A stretch of DNA of 52,132 nt from an uncultured archaeon (GTDB taxonomy: Archaea; Nanobdellota; Nanobdellia; Pacearchaeales; GW2011-AR1), in NCBI GenBank assembly GCA_937143345.1, contig CAKZRD010000004.1:1-52132 (forward strand), written 5' to 3'. The notes below the pieces were generated by a model that saw nothing but the letters and a program-made list of their open reading frames with translations, made no database searches and had not been told where the DNA came from. Shown here one piece after another: positions 17,325 through 27,132 of the stretch. Position 1 is the first letter of the stretch, and each line of letters starts with the position of its first letter. The position numbers were made by a program, and so were the translations under genes.

Positions 17325-18947
17325 ATGGCAGATACAAAACAAATAATTTTTGGGGATAATGCAAGGCAAGCATTAGTTAGAGGAATTGATAAAGTAGCGA
17401 ATACAGTTAAAGTTACACTTGGACCTTCTGGAAGAACAGTTATTTTAGACAGAAATAGTCCTCTTGTTTCGAATGACGGAGTTACAATAGCAAAAGAGAT
17501 TGAGCTTAAAGACAAGTTTGAAAATATAGGCGCAAAATTAATTAAAGAAATTTCTTCTAAAACACAAGACGCTGCCGGAGACGGAACCACTACAGCTATT
17601 ATTTTAGGTCAGTCAATAATCAAAGAAGGAATGAAAAATATTGCTGCTGGAGCAAACCCTATAGAAATTAAGAGAGGTTTAGAAAAAGCTTCAAAAAAAA
17701 TAATTGATTATTTAAGAAAAAAAAGTGTTGAAGTCAAAGATAAAAAAACAATTTCTCAGGTAGCAAGCATTTCTGCAAACAACGACGAAGAAATAGGAAA
17801 TTTAATTGCAGAAGCAATGGAAAAGGTTGGAAATGAAGGAATTATTACTGTTGAAGATGGGAAAAGTACTGAAACAACGTTGGAGGTAGTTGAAGGTATG
17901 CAGTTTGATAAGGGTTTTATTTCTCCGTATATGGTTACGGATAGTGAAAAAATGATTGCAGAATTAGAAGATTCCTATATTTTAATTACAAATAAAAAAA
18001 TAAGTTCTATAAAACAAATTGTTCATGTTCTTGAAAGTGTTGCTCAAGAAGGCAAATCTCTTTTAATAATTTGTGAGGATTTAGAAGGAGAGGCATTAGC
18101 AGCGATAATAATTAATTTATTAAAAGGAACAGTAAAATGTTGTGCTGTCAAAGCCCCAGGTTTCGGTGACGAACAAAAAGAAATTTTAGAAGATCTTGCC
18201 ATAATAACAGGGGGAAAAGTTATAACAGAAGAAAAAGGATTAAAACTTGAAGAAGTTGGAGAAGATGTTCTAGGGAGTGCAAGAAGAGTCGTTGTTCATG
18301 AAGATAAAACGACAATTATTGAGGGGAGAGGTGATAAAAAAGATATAGAAAAAAGAATTAAAACAATTGAGAATCAAATAAAAAATACAGATTCAAATTA
18401 CAAAAAAGAAGATTTAAAGAAGAGATTAGCTAAATTAGGAAAAGGGGTTGCTGTAATTAAAGTCGGTGCTTCGACAGAGACAGAACTTGAAGAGAAAAAG
18501 TTAAGAATCGATGATGCTTTGAATGCTACGAGGGCCGCTGTAGAAGAAGGTGTTATTGTAGGTGGTGGTGTTTCATTATTAAGAGCAAAAAAAATTTTAG
18601 AAGATAGTTATATAGAAAAAGAGTTTGAAAAAGATGAAAAAGTAGGATTAAACATTTTAAGAAAAGTTTTAGAAGAACCAATAAAACAAATTGTGAAAAA
18701 TTCAGGAAAAGATGAATCAGAGGTTTTAGTCAAGGTTAAAGAAGATAAAAAAGAAAATTTCGGTTATAACGCTAAAACAGGAATGTTTGAAGATTTATTT
18801 CAAGCAGGAGTTATTGATCCAACGAAAGTTGTAAGATCCGCTCTACAAAATTCTGTTTCTGTTTCTAGCTTAGTTTTAACAACAGAAGCGCTTGTTGCCG
18901 ATTTTGAAGAGAAAAAAGACAAAGTTAGTGAAACGATAATAATTTAA
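17325..18947 (+). CDS. groEL: Chaperonin GroEL (group I Hsp60), without the GGM-rich C-terminal tail
   Basis: [54 protein letters not shown]. Confidence 0.97.
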   Translation: MADTKQIIFGDNARQALVRGIDKVANTVKVTLGPSGRTVILDRNSPLVSNDGVTIAKEIELKDKFENIGAKLIKEISSKTQDAAGDGTTTAIILGQSIIKEGMKNIAAGANPIEIKRGLEKASKKIIDYLRKKSVEVKDKKTISQVASISANNDEEIGNLIAEAMEKVGNEGIITVEDGKSTETTLEVVEGMQFDKGFISPYMVTDSEKMIAELEDSYILITNKKISSIKQIVHVLESVAQEGKSLLIICEDLEGEALAAIIINLLKGTVKCCAVKAPGFGDEQKEILEDLAIITGGKVITEEKGLKLEEVGEDVLGSARRVVVHEDKTTIIEGRGDKKDIEKRIKTIENQIKNTDSNYKKEDLKKRLAKLGKGVAVIKVGASTETELEEKKLRIDDALNATRAAVEEGVIVGGGVSLLRAKKILEDSYIEKEFEKDEKVGLNILRKVLEEPIKQIVKNSGKDESEVLVKVKEDKKENFGYNAKTGMFEDLFQAGVIDPTKVVRSALQNSVSVSSLVLTTEALVADFEEKKDKVSETIII

Positions 18948-18969
18948 AAAACTTTTTTCTTATTTTTTT

Positions 18970-19494
18970 ATGAGGATAAATAAAGAAAATTTAAGTGAAA
19001 CAAAAGAAGCTGCAAAATTTCTCCTTGGAAAAATTATTTGTAGAAAAATAAGGAGCAAAATTTTAAGAGCGAAGATTGTTGAAACAGAAGCTTATTTTGA
19101 TGAGAAAGACCCAGCATCTCGTGCTTGTCAAAACGGAGATTTAAAAAAAACAATGCAAATGAAAAAAGGAACAATTTTAGTTTATGGTGTTCATAACAAT
19201 TGGCTTTTAAACATCGTTTGTGGAGATGAGGGAAAAGCAGAAGCTGTTCTTATTAGGGCGATTGAGCCATTAAACTTCGATGGAAAAACAAAAGGTCCCG
19301 GTTTATTAACCAAAGCATTAAAAATAGATAAAAAATTACATAAAAAAAACATTTTCTCTTCGGAAGAATTTTGGATTGAAGAAAATAAAGAAGAGTTTAA
19401 AATTATTGAGAGTTTTAGAATAGGTGTAAAAAAAGATTTAAATGAAAAATTAAGATTTTATATAAAAGATAATAAATTCGTTAGTAAAAAATGA
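18970..19494 (+). CDS. DNA-3-methyladenine glycosylase (AAG/MPG family)
   Basis: AKFLLGKIICRKI, IVETEAYFDEKDPAS, NIVCGDEGKAEAVLIRAIEPL, GPGLLTKAL. Confidence 0.92.
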   Translation: MRINKENLSETKEAAKFLLGKIICRKIRSKILRAKIVETEAYFDEKDPASRACQNGDLKKTMQMKKGTILVYGVHNNWLLNIVCGDEGKAEAVLIRAIEPLNFDGKTKGPGLLTKALKIDKKLHKKNIFSSEEFWIEENKEEFKIIESFRIGVKKDLNEKLRFYIKDNKFVSKK

Positions 19495-20072
19495 AGTTTG
19501 TTATAGAACATTTGGAAAAAAGAGTTTGGCCATGGTGTTTAATTGAGTATGAAAGTATTAAAGATATCGTAGGAAAAGAAAAACTTATTTTTACGAATAT
19601 AAAAAGAAGAAACAAAAATTTAGAAAAACTTGGGAAATGTTTTAAAGAAAGATTTTTTAAGATTGTTCTTGAAAAAAATATAAATCCAAAAAAAGTTTGT
19701 GTTTTTGATCCGCAAGCAAAAAAAACTATTTCTCCAAATGAAGCTAAAGAGTTTGATTATTTTGTTTTCGGAGGAATTTTAGGAGATCATCCACCAAAAA
19801 AGAGAACAAAAAAAGAATTATCGCCAACATTAAAAGGTTGTATTTTTAGAAATCTCGGTAAGAAACAATTTCCTACAGATAATGCCGTTCTTGTTGTAAA
19901 AAAAATAATTGAAGGAAAAAAGTTCAAAGATTTAAATTTTAAAGACAAACTAGAAATAAAAATTAATGAAATTGAAAGTGTTGAACTTCCTTTTAGATAC
20001 ATGATCGAAGAAGAAAAACCATTTATAAGAGAAAAACTTTTAAATTACATAAAGAGAAAAAGGAAATTTTAA
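19491..20072 (+). CDS. SPOUT-superfamily methyltransferase (DUF431 / Sfm1-like)
   Basis: FVIEHLEKRVWPWCLIEYESI, FGGILGDHPPKKRT, knot-like C-term. Confidence 0.8.
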   Translation: MKFVIEHLEKRVWPWCLIEYESIKDIVGKEKLIFTNIKRRNKNLEKLGKCFKERFFKIVLEKNINPKKVCVFDPQAKKTISPNEAKEFDYFVFGGILGDHPPKKRTKKELSPTLKGCIFRNLGKKQFPTDNAVLVVKKIIEGKKFKDLNFKDKLEIKINEIESVELPFRYMIEEEKPFIREKLLNYIKRKRKF

Positions 20073-20776
20073 AAAATAAAAGAAGCATAACCAACGACAG
20101 AACTTTTATCTCCAGTGACATCTCCAGAATTTTTGTATTGAATTAATTTCGGTTTCCAATTATTTATTTTACAAAGATTAATTAAAATTAACAAAGGAAA
20201 AACTCCGCATGCAGAATTTTCTTCATTTAAGAAAAATTTTTCTTCTAAGTTTTCTATAGCCATTATTGTTTTTTTGTCTTTTTTTATTGCTTCTTCATAA
20301 GGTAAAAAATGAGACAAATCCGTCGAAAAAACAAAATCACCTTCGAGTTTTGAAATCTTTTCTGCTATATTTTTTGATTCTTCCGGGGAAATATAACTAA
20401 CTATTAGTGGAAGAATTTCTTTATATTTGAGAAATTGTAAAAAAGGAATTTGATTAAAAATTGAATGCTCTCTAGAAAAATCAATTTGTGGAAAATCAGA
20501 AGAAGAAACCTTAATTTTTCCGAGCGGAGTTTCAATGAATTCTTTTAAATAAGAAAAAACGCCTTTAATATTGTAATAATGGTTTGGACCGAGGACAATT
20601 GCTTTTTTATTTTTTGAATTTTTTAAAAAAGAAAACCCTTTTCCTGCAATTTCTCCAGAATATTGATATCCTGCATGAGGAACAATTATACCATTAAATT
20701 TCTCTTTTCTTTTGTCTTTTAAAAATAAGGAAAGAGCTTTTTTTAGTTTTTCTTTGTTTTGTAGATACCAATTCAT
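20069..20776 (-). CDS. MEMO1-family protein (AmmeMemoRadiSam system protein B)
   Basis: FNGIIVPHAGYQYSGEIAGKGF, LGPNHYYN, FSTDLSHFLPYEEA, CG. Confidence 0.92.
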   Translation of the reverse strand: MNWYLQNKEKLKKALSLFLKDKRKEKFNGIIVPHAGYQYSGEIAGKGFSFLKNSKNKKAIVLGPNHYYNIKGVFSYLKEFIETPLGKIKVSSSDFPQIDFSREHSIFNQIPFLQFLKYKEILPLIVSYISPEESKNIAEKISKLEGDFVFSTDLSHFLPYEEAIKKDKKTIMAIENLEEKFFLNEENSACGVFPLLILINLCKINNWKPKLIQYKNSGDVTGDKSSVVGYASFIF

Positions 20777-20809
20777 AAGAAATATAAATATTTAAAGTTT
20801 AAAATAATT

Positions 20810-21685
20810 ATGGAAAAAGCAATTTTTTATAAAAAGGAAGAAAATTTTGTAAAGTGTTTTGCTTGTAACCACAAATGTTCAATTTCTGAAGGAAAAAAAG
20901 GATTTTGTGGTGTAAGAAAGAATATAGACGGAGATTTGTTTCTTTTGACATATGGAAAAGTTTCAGCAGAACATATTGATCCAATAGAAAAGAAGCCACT
21001 TTATCATTTTTTGCCAGGGAGTTTTAGTTATTCTATCGGAGGATTTGGGTGTAATTTTCTTTGTCCATGGTGTCAAAATTTTGAAATTTCTCAATGTAAA
21101 AAAAGTTTTTGTGTAAAAAAAAGAAAACCAGAAGAAATAGTGAAATCTGCTTTAGAATATTCTTGTCCTTCAATTTCTTATACTTACAATGAACCTTCAA
21201 TATGGGCAGAGTTTGTTTACGATATTTCAAAATTAGCAAAGAAAAACAATTTAAAAAATGTTTGGGTTACGAATGGTTATTTTTCCGAGGAAGTTCTTAA
21301 CTTTTTCATGAAAGAAAAATTAATAGATGCTATGAATATCGATTTAAAAGCATTTAAAAAAGAAACCTACGAAAAATATTGTGGGGCAAATCTTAAAAAA
21401 ATTTTAAATTCAATAAAAAAAGCACACAAGAAAAAAATTCATATTGAAATAACTAGTTTAATAATACCAAATTTAAATGATTCTGAAAAAGAATTAAAAG
21501 AAATGGCAAAGTTTATTTTTTCTTTAGATAAAAGAGGTGAAGTTCCTTGGCATATTTCAAGATTTTTTCCGATGTATAAATTTTGTGACGAAAAATATTT
21601 TATTACTCCTTTAGAAAAATTGAAAAAAGCCGAAGATATAGGAAAAAATGAAGGACTTAAATATATTTATTTAGGGAATGTTTAG
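20810..21685 (+). CDS. AmmeMemoRadiSam system radical SAM enzyme
   Basis: CFACNHKCSISEGKKGFCGVR; GGFGCNFLCPWCQNFEIS (CxxxCxxC); divergent from MEMO gene. Confidence 0.92.
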   Translation: MEKAIFYKKEENFVKCFACNHKCSISEGKKGFCGVRKNIDGDLFLLTYGKVSAEHIDPIEKKPLYHFLPGSFSYSIGGFGCNFLCPWCQNFEISQCKKSFCVKKRKPEEIVKSALEYSCPSISYTYNEPSIWAEFVYDISKLAKKNNLKNVWVTNGYFSEEVLNFFMKEKLIDAMNIDLKAFKKETYEKYCGANLKKILNSIKKAHKKKIHIEITSLIIPNLNDSEKELKEMAKFIFSLDKRGEVPWHISRFFPMYKFCDEKYFITPLEKLKKAEDIGKNEGLKYIYLGNV

Positions 21686-21722
21686 TAAAATTAAAAAATT
21701 TATTTTTTGCAGAATGTAAAAG

Positions 21723-21795
21723 TAGCCCCACCAGGATTCGAACCTGGGCCACAGCCTCCAAAGGGCTGTATCCTTGACCGCTAGACGATGGGGCT
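21723..21795 (-). tRNA. tRNA-Gln (anticodon UUG), no encoded CCA
   Basis: AGCCCCATCGTCTAGCGGTCAAGGATACAGCCCTTTGGAGGCTGTGGCCCAGGTTCGAATCCTGGTGGGGCTA folds as full cloverleaf; loop CUUUGGA. Confidence 0.95.
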
Positions 21796-21838
21796 ATAAA
21801 TTACACAATATAAAAACAAAAACTATTTTTAAGTTTTC

Positions 21839-22840
21839 TTATTTCCATTCAACTTTGACAATATCTGTTCTTTCCCGAGGATTGAAATCAGCTTTATTTA
21901 ATTCTTCTGGCTTGAAGAAAATCTTTTTTTCAAACATCTTTAAACCAAGATAAGCAATCATCGCGGCATTATCTAAAAGAAATTGTTTTTCAGGAATAAA
22001 AAGTTTACATCCCCTTTCTTTACACATTATCTTACACATTTCTTGAAGACGAGAATTACAAGCAACACCCCCACCTAATAAAAGTTCTTTTTTTCCTAAA
22101 TGAGCCAATGCTCTTTCAGCTGCTTCTACAAGCATAGCAAAAGATGTTTCTTGCATAGAAAAAGCTAAATCTTCTTTTTTTTCTCCTTTATTTTTTAAAT
22201 GAATAAGTTTCGCGAGTATTCCAGAAAAAGAAACATCCATTCCCTTTATAGGGTAAGAAATTTCGAGATATTTTTTTCCTTTTTTTGCCATTTCTTCTAT
22301 TTTCGGACCTCCTGGAAATCCAATTCCTAATTCTCTTGCAAAACAATCTATAAAGTTTCCTATTCCTAAATCAAGAGTTTCTCCAAAGATACGATATTTT
22401 TTTCCTTCGTAAGCGATTATTTGAGTATTCGCTCCAGATACATAAAGTAAAACAGGGTCTTTTGCACCAGTTAGTTCACCTATTTCTAAATGAGCTATAC
22501 AATGGTTAACGCAAACAAGGGGAATTTTAAAGGAAGAAGATATTTTTTTTGCGAAAATCATTCCTTCTTTTAAGCACGGAGCCAAACCTGGAGAAGAAGA
22601 AACAGCAACGGCAATAATTTCTTTTTCATTTATTTTTGTTTTTTCAAGAGCCTTTTTAAAAAGAAATTCAGCAATCTTCATATGATGTTTTCCTAATTCT
22701 GTAGGAATTAAACCACCTTTTTCCGTAGTAAAAACATCTTTTATGTTACAAAGAATTTTTTTTGTTTTTTTTTCAATAAAAGAAATACCAAAAGTATGTG
22801 CCGTGCATTCTATTCCAAGAAGATAATTTTTTTTTACCAT
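21839..22840 (-). CDS. kae1: tRNA N6-threonylcarbamoyladenosine synthase Kae1 (KEOPS)
   Basis: LGIECTAHTFGIS, NHCIAHLE, YVSGANTQIIAY, GGVACNSRLQ. Confidence 0.96.
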   Translation of the reverse strand: MVKKNYLLGIECTAHTFGISFIEKKTKKILCNIKDVFTTEKGGLIPTELGKHHMKIAEFLFKKALEKTKINEKEIIAVAVSSSPGLAPCLKEGMIFAKKISSSFKIPLVCVNHCIAHLEIGELTGAKDPVLLYVSGANTQIIAYEGKKYRIFGETLDLGIGNFIDCFARELGIGFPGGPKIEEMAKKGKKYLEISYPIKGMDVSFSGILAKLIHLKNKGEKKEDLAFSMQETSFAMLVEAAERALAHLGKKELLLGGGVACNSRLQEMCKIMCKERGCKLFIPEKQFLLDNAAMIAYLGLKMFEKKIFFKPEELNKADFNPRERTDIVKVEWK

Positions 22841-22855
22841 AAGAAGTTTTTTATT

Positions 22856-23584
22856 TTATGAGTCTAAAATTTTGTAAATATTTAAAGCATCTTTTAAATT
22901 TATTAAAGGTTTTTCCGTCGATAAAATATCATCAAGTCCAATTCTTGGACAGGCAGTGTTAATCCAACAATCAATAAAGGAAAAATTTTCAAGTTCTTTT
23001 AAATCTACGAAGTCACAAACGAAAACAAAAACCTCTTTGCCTTTTTTTTCAATTTCTTTTTTAAGACTAAAGCAACTTTCCAAATAGTTCTGCCCATATT
23101 TTGTTGAAGAAATTATTCCTATTTTTTTTGCGTTTAAAAAAATTCTTAAATTTCTTTTTAATTTAGAGATTATATTTTGAATATCTTTTATTGTTAAGAT
23201 AGTTAGGCTCTTCTTTAAAGGATTAAAAACAAAAATATTTTTTCTAAAATTTTCTTTCTGAGCCAACAACAAAGAAAAAGGGTGGAAAAGGCCATCACCG
23301 ATGTATAGAATATCTGAAGAAGAATTAAAAATATCTTCTGAAAAACTATCTGAATAACAGTCACAACCCAGAATTTGTCCCTTTTTTAATGTTCTTTTTG
23401 CCTTAGTTTTTTTTATTTTTATTCCAATATTTTCTAATTGTTTTTCTATATTTTTCGTGTTAAACTGAACAGAAGAAAAAATAAAAAGAGAATTAATTTT
23501 TTTTTCTTTTAAAGATTTAATTGAATTTTCATCTAAAAAAATTTCTTCATCAAATTCACACGGGACAAAAATTATTTTTACCAT
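22856..23584 (-). CDS. dph2: Diphthamide synthase Dph2, domains 2+3
   Basis: ILGCDC and WINTACPRIGLDD motifs carrying cluster Cys 2 and 3; overlaps the domain-1 ORF by 7 nt. Confidence 0.85.
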   Translation of the reverse strand: MVKIIFVPCEFDEEIFLDENSIKSLKEKKINSLFIFSSVQFNTKNIEKQLENIGIKIKKTKAKRTLKKGQILGCDCYSDSFSEDIFNSSSDILYIGDGLFHPFSLLLAQKENFRKNIFVFNPLKKSLTILTIKDIQNIISKLKRNLRIFLNAKKIGIISSTKYGQNYLESCFSLKKEIEKKGKEVFVFVCDFVDLKELENFSFIDCWINTACPRIGLDDILSTEKPLINLKDALNIYKILDS

Positions 23585-23841
23585 TCTTTTTCTTTTATAT
23601 ATTTATTATGTCCAAATTGAACAATTAAGTCAACTCCAATATTTTTAACTTGGAAAGGGATATCACAACCACCAAAGCAATTTCCAAGCCAAATAAGGAT
23701 TTTTGCTTTTGTTTTTTTCTCTAAGAATTTTGTTATATTTTCTGCTTTTTGTTTTAATCCATCGGGAAGTTGAATTAAAATTTTCTTAAATTTCCCCTTA
23801 ATTATTCTTTTAGATAAACTTTCTAAATTAAGATTATACAT
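23578..23841 (-). CDS. dph2: Diphthamide synthase Dph2, domain 1
   Basis: ILIQLPDGLKQKA...IWLGNCFGGCDIPF...VQFGHN carrying cluster Cys 1. Confidence 0.85.
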   Translation of the reverse strand: MYNLNLESLSKRIIKGKFKKILIQLPDGLKQKAENITKFLEKKTKAKILIWLGNCFGGCDIPFQVKNIGVDLIVQFGHNKYIKEKEW

Positions 23842-23847
23842 AAAACC

Positions 23848-24429
23848 TCAAAAAATATTTTCTTCTATTAAATTTTTGTCTTTTATCGCTTTTATAGCTC
23901 TTTTTATGTTGTCGTCTAATTGCTTCATAGAATATTCTAATTGCTCCTTGTTTTTTGTTCCTGTGCAAACAAGTTTTCCATTACTAAACAAAAGGAATGT
24001 TGCAGGGGGTTCGATAAGTTTATAAACAAGGCCTGGAAATTGTTCAGGTTCATATTCTGTATTTTCAAGTTCTAAAGAAAGAAGGTTTAGATTTAAGTTT
24101 AATTTGATTTCTCCAGAAGCAACAATATTCTGAACAGTTATTTTTGGTATTATTGTTACTTTAACCCCTATTTTTTTTAATTGTTTTATTACTTGGTTAA
24201 CGACATCTCTCACTTGAGCAACAGATTTAACTCCTGTACAAACAAGTTTTCCAGAAGAAAAAACAAGGACAGCAGACTTAGGTTCTTTAATCCTTAAAAC
24301 AAGACCGGGGAATGTTTCTGGATTGTATTCAGTATTTGGTTGTGTTTTTGCTAGTTTGGAAAGAGAGATATTTGTTTCTAAAGAAGTTGTAGCAACAATA
24401 TTCTGCACTTTCAAATTTTTTTCCCTCAT
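23848..24429 (-). CDS. tbp: TATA-box-binding protein
   Basis: Two TBP repeats: NIVATTSL...YNPETFPGLVLRI...SGKLVCTGVKS and NIVASGEI...YEPEQFPGLVYKL...NGKLVCTGTK. Confidence 0.97.
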   Translation of the reverse strand: MREKNLKVQNIVATTSLETNISLSKLAKTQPNTEYNPETFPGLVLRIKEPKSAVLVFSSGKLVCTGVKSVAQVRDVVNQVIKQLKKIGVKVTIIPKITVQNIVASGEIKLNLNLNLLSLELENTEYEPEQFPGLVYKLIEPPATFLLFSNGKLVCTGTKNKEQLEYSMKQLDDNIKRAIKAIKDKNLIEENIF

Positions 24430-24431
24430 AA

Positions 24432-25211
24432 TTATGTTAAAAGATAATCTCCTTTTAAGACTTTCTTCGGATAAACAACAAAAATTTGTTTATTTTTTAT
24501 TTCAAAAGAGACTATTCTTCTTTTTATGTTTATTCCTCTAAGTTTTAAAATTTCTAAAGCCCTTTCTCTAATTCCATTCTTTCTTAAAACATTATATAAA
24601 ATAATTATTCCATCAGATAAAAAAGAAACAGCTTCCCCCTGTTCAACAAAATTCGTTCCTATATGCGTGGGGTTTGCTACCTCTCTTATTAAAAAAGAAG
24701 TTATCTTATGCGCTTCTAAATATCTAAAAAGCTGTTCCATATAAATTCTAAAACGAGAACTCTCCCCAGAAAAAGCACTAGAAATACTTGAAAGAGAGTC
24801 GATAAGAACAATATCCGGATTAAAATTTTTGGGAATTAAAACCGGCTGGATATCGATTAAAAGTTCTTTTTTTGCTTCAGAAAGCAAGGCCTCTACACTT
24901 CTAGCTATGTCTAAAGCATTAAATCTCTTTAAATAAATTAATCCTTTTTTTTCTAAATCTAAATAGTTTATACCAATATTTTCTAAATGTTCTCTTAATC
25001 TTCCCTCTGGTTCTTCAAAGCTCATAAATAAAACTTTTTTTCCTCTATTGCAAAAGTTTTTTAATAAATTTAAACAAAAAATTGTTTTTCCGTTACCAGG
25101 ACCACCTTCTATTAAAACAGAACTTCCAATCGGTATTCCTTCTCCTAAAAGTTCATCAAATCCTTCAATTCCTGTTTTAAGAAATTTTTCTTCTTTTACC
25201 TCTTTTTTCAT
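24432..25211 (-). CDS. KaiC/RadA-like RecA-superfamily ATPase
   Basis: TGIEGFDELLGEGIPIGSSVLIEGGPGNGKTIFCLNLL; VLIDSLSSI. Confidence 0.88.
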   Translation of the reverse strand: MKKEVKEEKFLKTGIEGFDELLGEGIPIGSSVLIEGGPGNGKTIFCLNLLKNFCNRGKKVLFMSFEEPEGRLREHLENIGINYLDLEKKGLIYLKRFNALDIARSVEALLSEAKKELLIDIQPVLIPKNFNPDIVLIDSLSSISSAFSGESSRFRIYMEQLFRYLEAHKITSFLIREVANPTHIGTNFVEQGEAVSFLSDGIIILYNVLRKNGIRERALEILKLRGINIKRRIVSFEIKNKQIFVVYPKKVLKGDYLLT

Positions 25212-25233
25212 AATAATTTTTCCATTCTTTTAT

Positions 25234-25689
25234 TTAAAAACTTTTCTTTTTTATTTTTTCCAAAGGATTAAATAGTGGTTCAAACCTTTTTCTTCTTCTT
25301 AAATTTAAAAGATATTTTAAAAGAATAAAACCAAAAAACCCAAATAAAAAACCGAGTAGAAAAATCTGGATAAAACTAAAAAAACTATCTCCGGTTTTCT
25401 CAGCAATTACATTCCCAGTGATGTTATTTGATAAAAAAAATAAACCAAAAAGAGGGAGAAGAAATATAGAACCAAAAACTAATTTTTTCCTTCTTTTTTT
25501 ATTTAAATATTTTTTGTATCTTTCTCTATTTTTCGGCGTTAAATTTTTGTAGAAAAAAGTATCTTCGTAATTAATAAACTTACCAAATTTTGCAGATATT
25601 TTTTGTTCTATTTTTATAATTCTATCAATCAAATCATTCTCTAAAAACTCTTCTTTATCTTTTTTTGTTTTTAATATCTCTATTTGCAT
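25234..25689 (-). CDS. Small membrane protein, unknown
   Basis: Two predicted TM segments; coding-like; overlaps upstream membrane-protein gene. Confidence 0.55.
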   Translation of the reverse strand: MQIEILKTKKDKEEFLENDLIDRIIKIEQKISAKFGKFINYEDTFFYKNLTPKNRERYKKYLNKKRRKKLVFGSIFLLPLFGLFFLSNNITGNVIAEKTGDSFFSFIQIFLLGFLFGFFGFILLKYLLNLRRRKRFEPLFNPLEKIKKKSF

Positions 25690-26536
25690 TTTTCTTTTTT
25701 CTTTCATTTATTTCTTCTAATTGTTCTTTTAACAAAGAAATTTGTCTGTCTATATCTCTTACTAATTCAGAGAGCTTTTTATTCTTTATTGTGAACTCAA
25801 CTTCAGAAATTTTTCCTTTGTTGAAATAAATATTCTGGTTTTTTGCTATTAAATCTTTAATAGATTTTTTTCTCATCTCTAAATATAACATTTTTCTTTT
25901 AAGAAAAAATAGTTTGATAGGTGTTTTAAAAAAATGAATTAAAATTAAAAAAACTAAAATAGAAATAAAAAGAGGTTGCCATTTTTCTCTTAAAAATCTT
26001 TTCATATTTTTTGTAGTCGAATCATAAAAAGTTCTTGTGAAAGATAATTTTGATTGTTCTTCTGTTATTTTTATATAGGTTTTTTCAATTAAATCATCGA
26101 TAATTTCATATCTTTCGTTTTTCATCTCTCTGTTTATTTGGGAAAAAAGATAATCTATATCCGAAGAATTAATATTTTTACCATAATTTTCATAAAATCT
26201 TTCTAATGCTTTTATTTTATCTCGCATACTCAAAGCAGCGAATTTTATTGTTTCAATTTCAGAGCATTTTTTTAAAATTTTTGAATAATCTGTTTCTAGG
26301 TTTTTCGATTTAAGAATTTGCTGAGCTTCAAAAAGTGTTTTTGCTTCTTTTATAGTATCATTAACACGAATAACGGAAAAACCTTCTTTTGCTAAATCTT
26401 CCATTATGATATATGAATTATTTATACACAAAGCAGATCTTTCTTCTTCTGTTATTTTTAAATCTTGGGCAGAAATAAAACTAAACAAAAAAAACATACA
26501 AAAGAAAACCAACACTTCTTTTTCTTTATAATTCAT
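25655..26536 (-). CDS. Secreted/membrane-anchored coiled-coil protein, unknown
   Basis: Signal peptide VLVFFCMFFLFSFISAQ, TM LFISILVFLILIHFF, C-terminal coiled coil. Confidence 0.65.
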   Translation of the reverse strand: MNYKEKEVLVFFCMFFLFSFISAQDLKITEEERSALCINNSYIIMEDLAKEGFSVIRVNDTIKEAKTLFEAQQILKSKNLETDYSKILKKCSEIETIKFAALSMRDKIKALERFYENYGKNINSSDIDYLFSQINREMKNERYEIIDDLIEKTYIKITEEQSKLSFTRTFYDSTTKNMKRFLREKWQPLFISILVFLILIHFFKTPIKLFFLKRKMLYLEMRKKSIKDLIAKNQNIYFNKGKISEVEFTIKNKKLSELVRDIDRQISLLKEQLEEINERKKKNANRDIKNKKR

Positions 26537-26604
26537 CTATATTAAAATTAAATCTTATTTAAAAAGCTTTTTGTTTAAACGCTCCTGCCGAGTAAATCGC
26601 CAGT

Positions 26605-27132
26605 GTGGAATTCGCAGGGACGCATTTTGATAAATCTATGGAGAATGGTAAACTTCCGCCAGAATTATGCGATAACTCTGAATGTAAGAACCTTAAACTA
26701 TTTGATGATAAAAACTTGCTTAAAGAATGGAGAAACTCAAGAAAAGGTTTATGGTTTGAAGATAAGGCAGGCAATATTCTTCATGGGGAAATAGATAACT
26801 TAATGGTGAATAAAACAAATAATAAACTTATCGTTTTGGATTATAAAACCCGTGGCTTTCCTTTGAAAGAAGATACGTATGAGCATTATCAAGACCAACT
26901 TAACATTTATGCTTGGCTTCTTGAAAAATTAGGGCATAAAGTAGAAGACTTTGCTTATTTGTTATTCTATCATCCAAAAGAAGTTCTTGAAACAGGAGAA
27001 GTTGTTTTTAATACGGATTTAAAGAAAATGAAAATCTCTCCAGAAGATGCCGAGAAGCTTTTCAGCAAAGCAATAAAAATGCTTAATGAAGATTGCCCTA
27101 AAGAGAGTTGTGTTTGGTGTGAGAAGGTTTGA
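26605..27132 (+). pseudogene. PD-(D/E)XK nuclease-family protein, apparently 5'-truncated
   Basis: KLPPEL...WRNSRKGLWFEDKAGNILHGEIDNLMV...LIVLDYKTRG...HYQDQLNIYAWLLEK...CPKESCVWCEKV; only a GTG start with an in-frame stop just upstream, and no N-terminal Cys-containing segment. Confidence 0.6.

Noticed and set aside
26598-26617. Resemblance of CGCCAGTGTG-GAATTCGC to a TA-cloning vector flank (GCCAGTGTGCTGGAATTCGCC)
   Set aside because: Match is short and gapped, and the sequence continues directly into coherent nuclease-family coding sequence. No other vector sequence is seen. Probably coincidence, though worth a vector screen.
26559-26774. Minus-strand 71-aa ORF
   Set aside because: Antisense to the PD-(D/E)XK remnant, with no features supporting coding.
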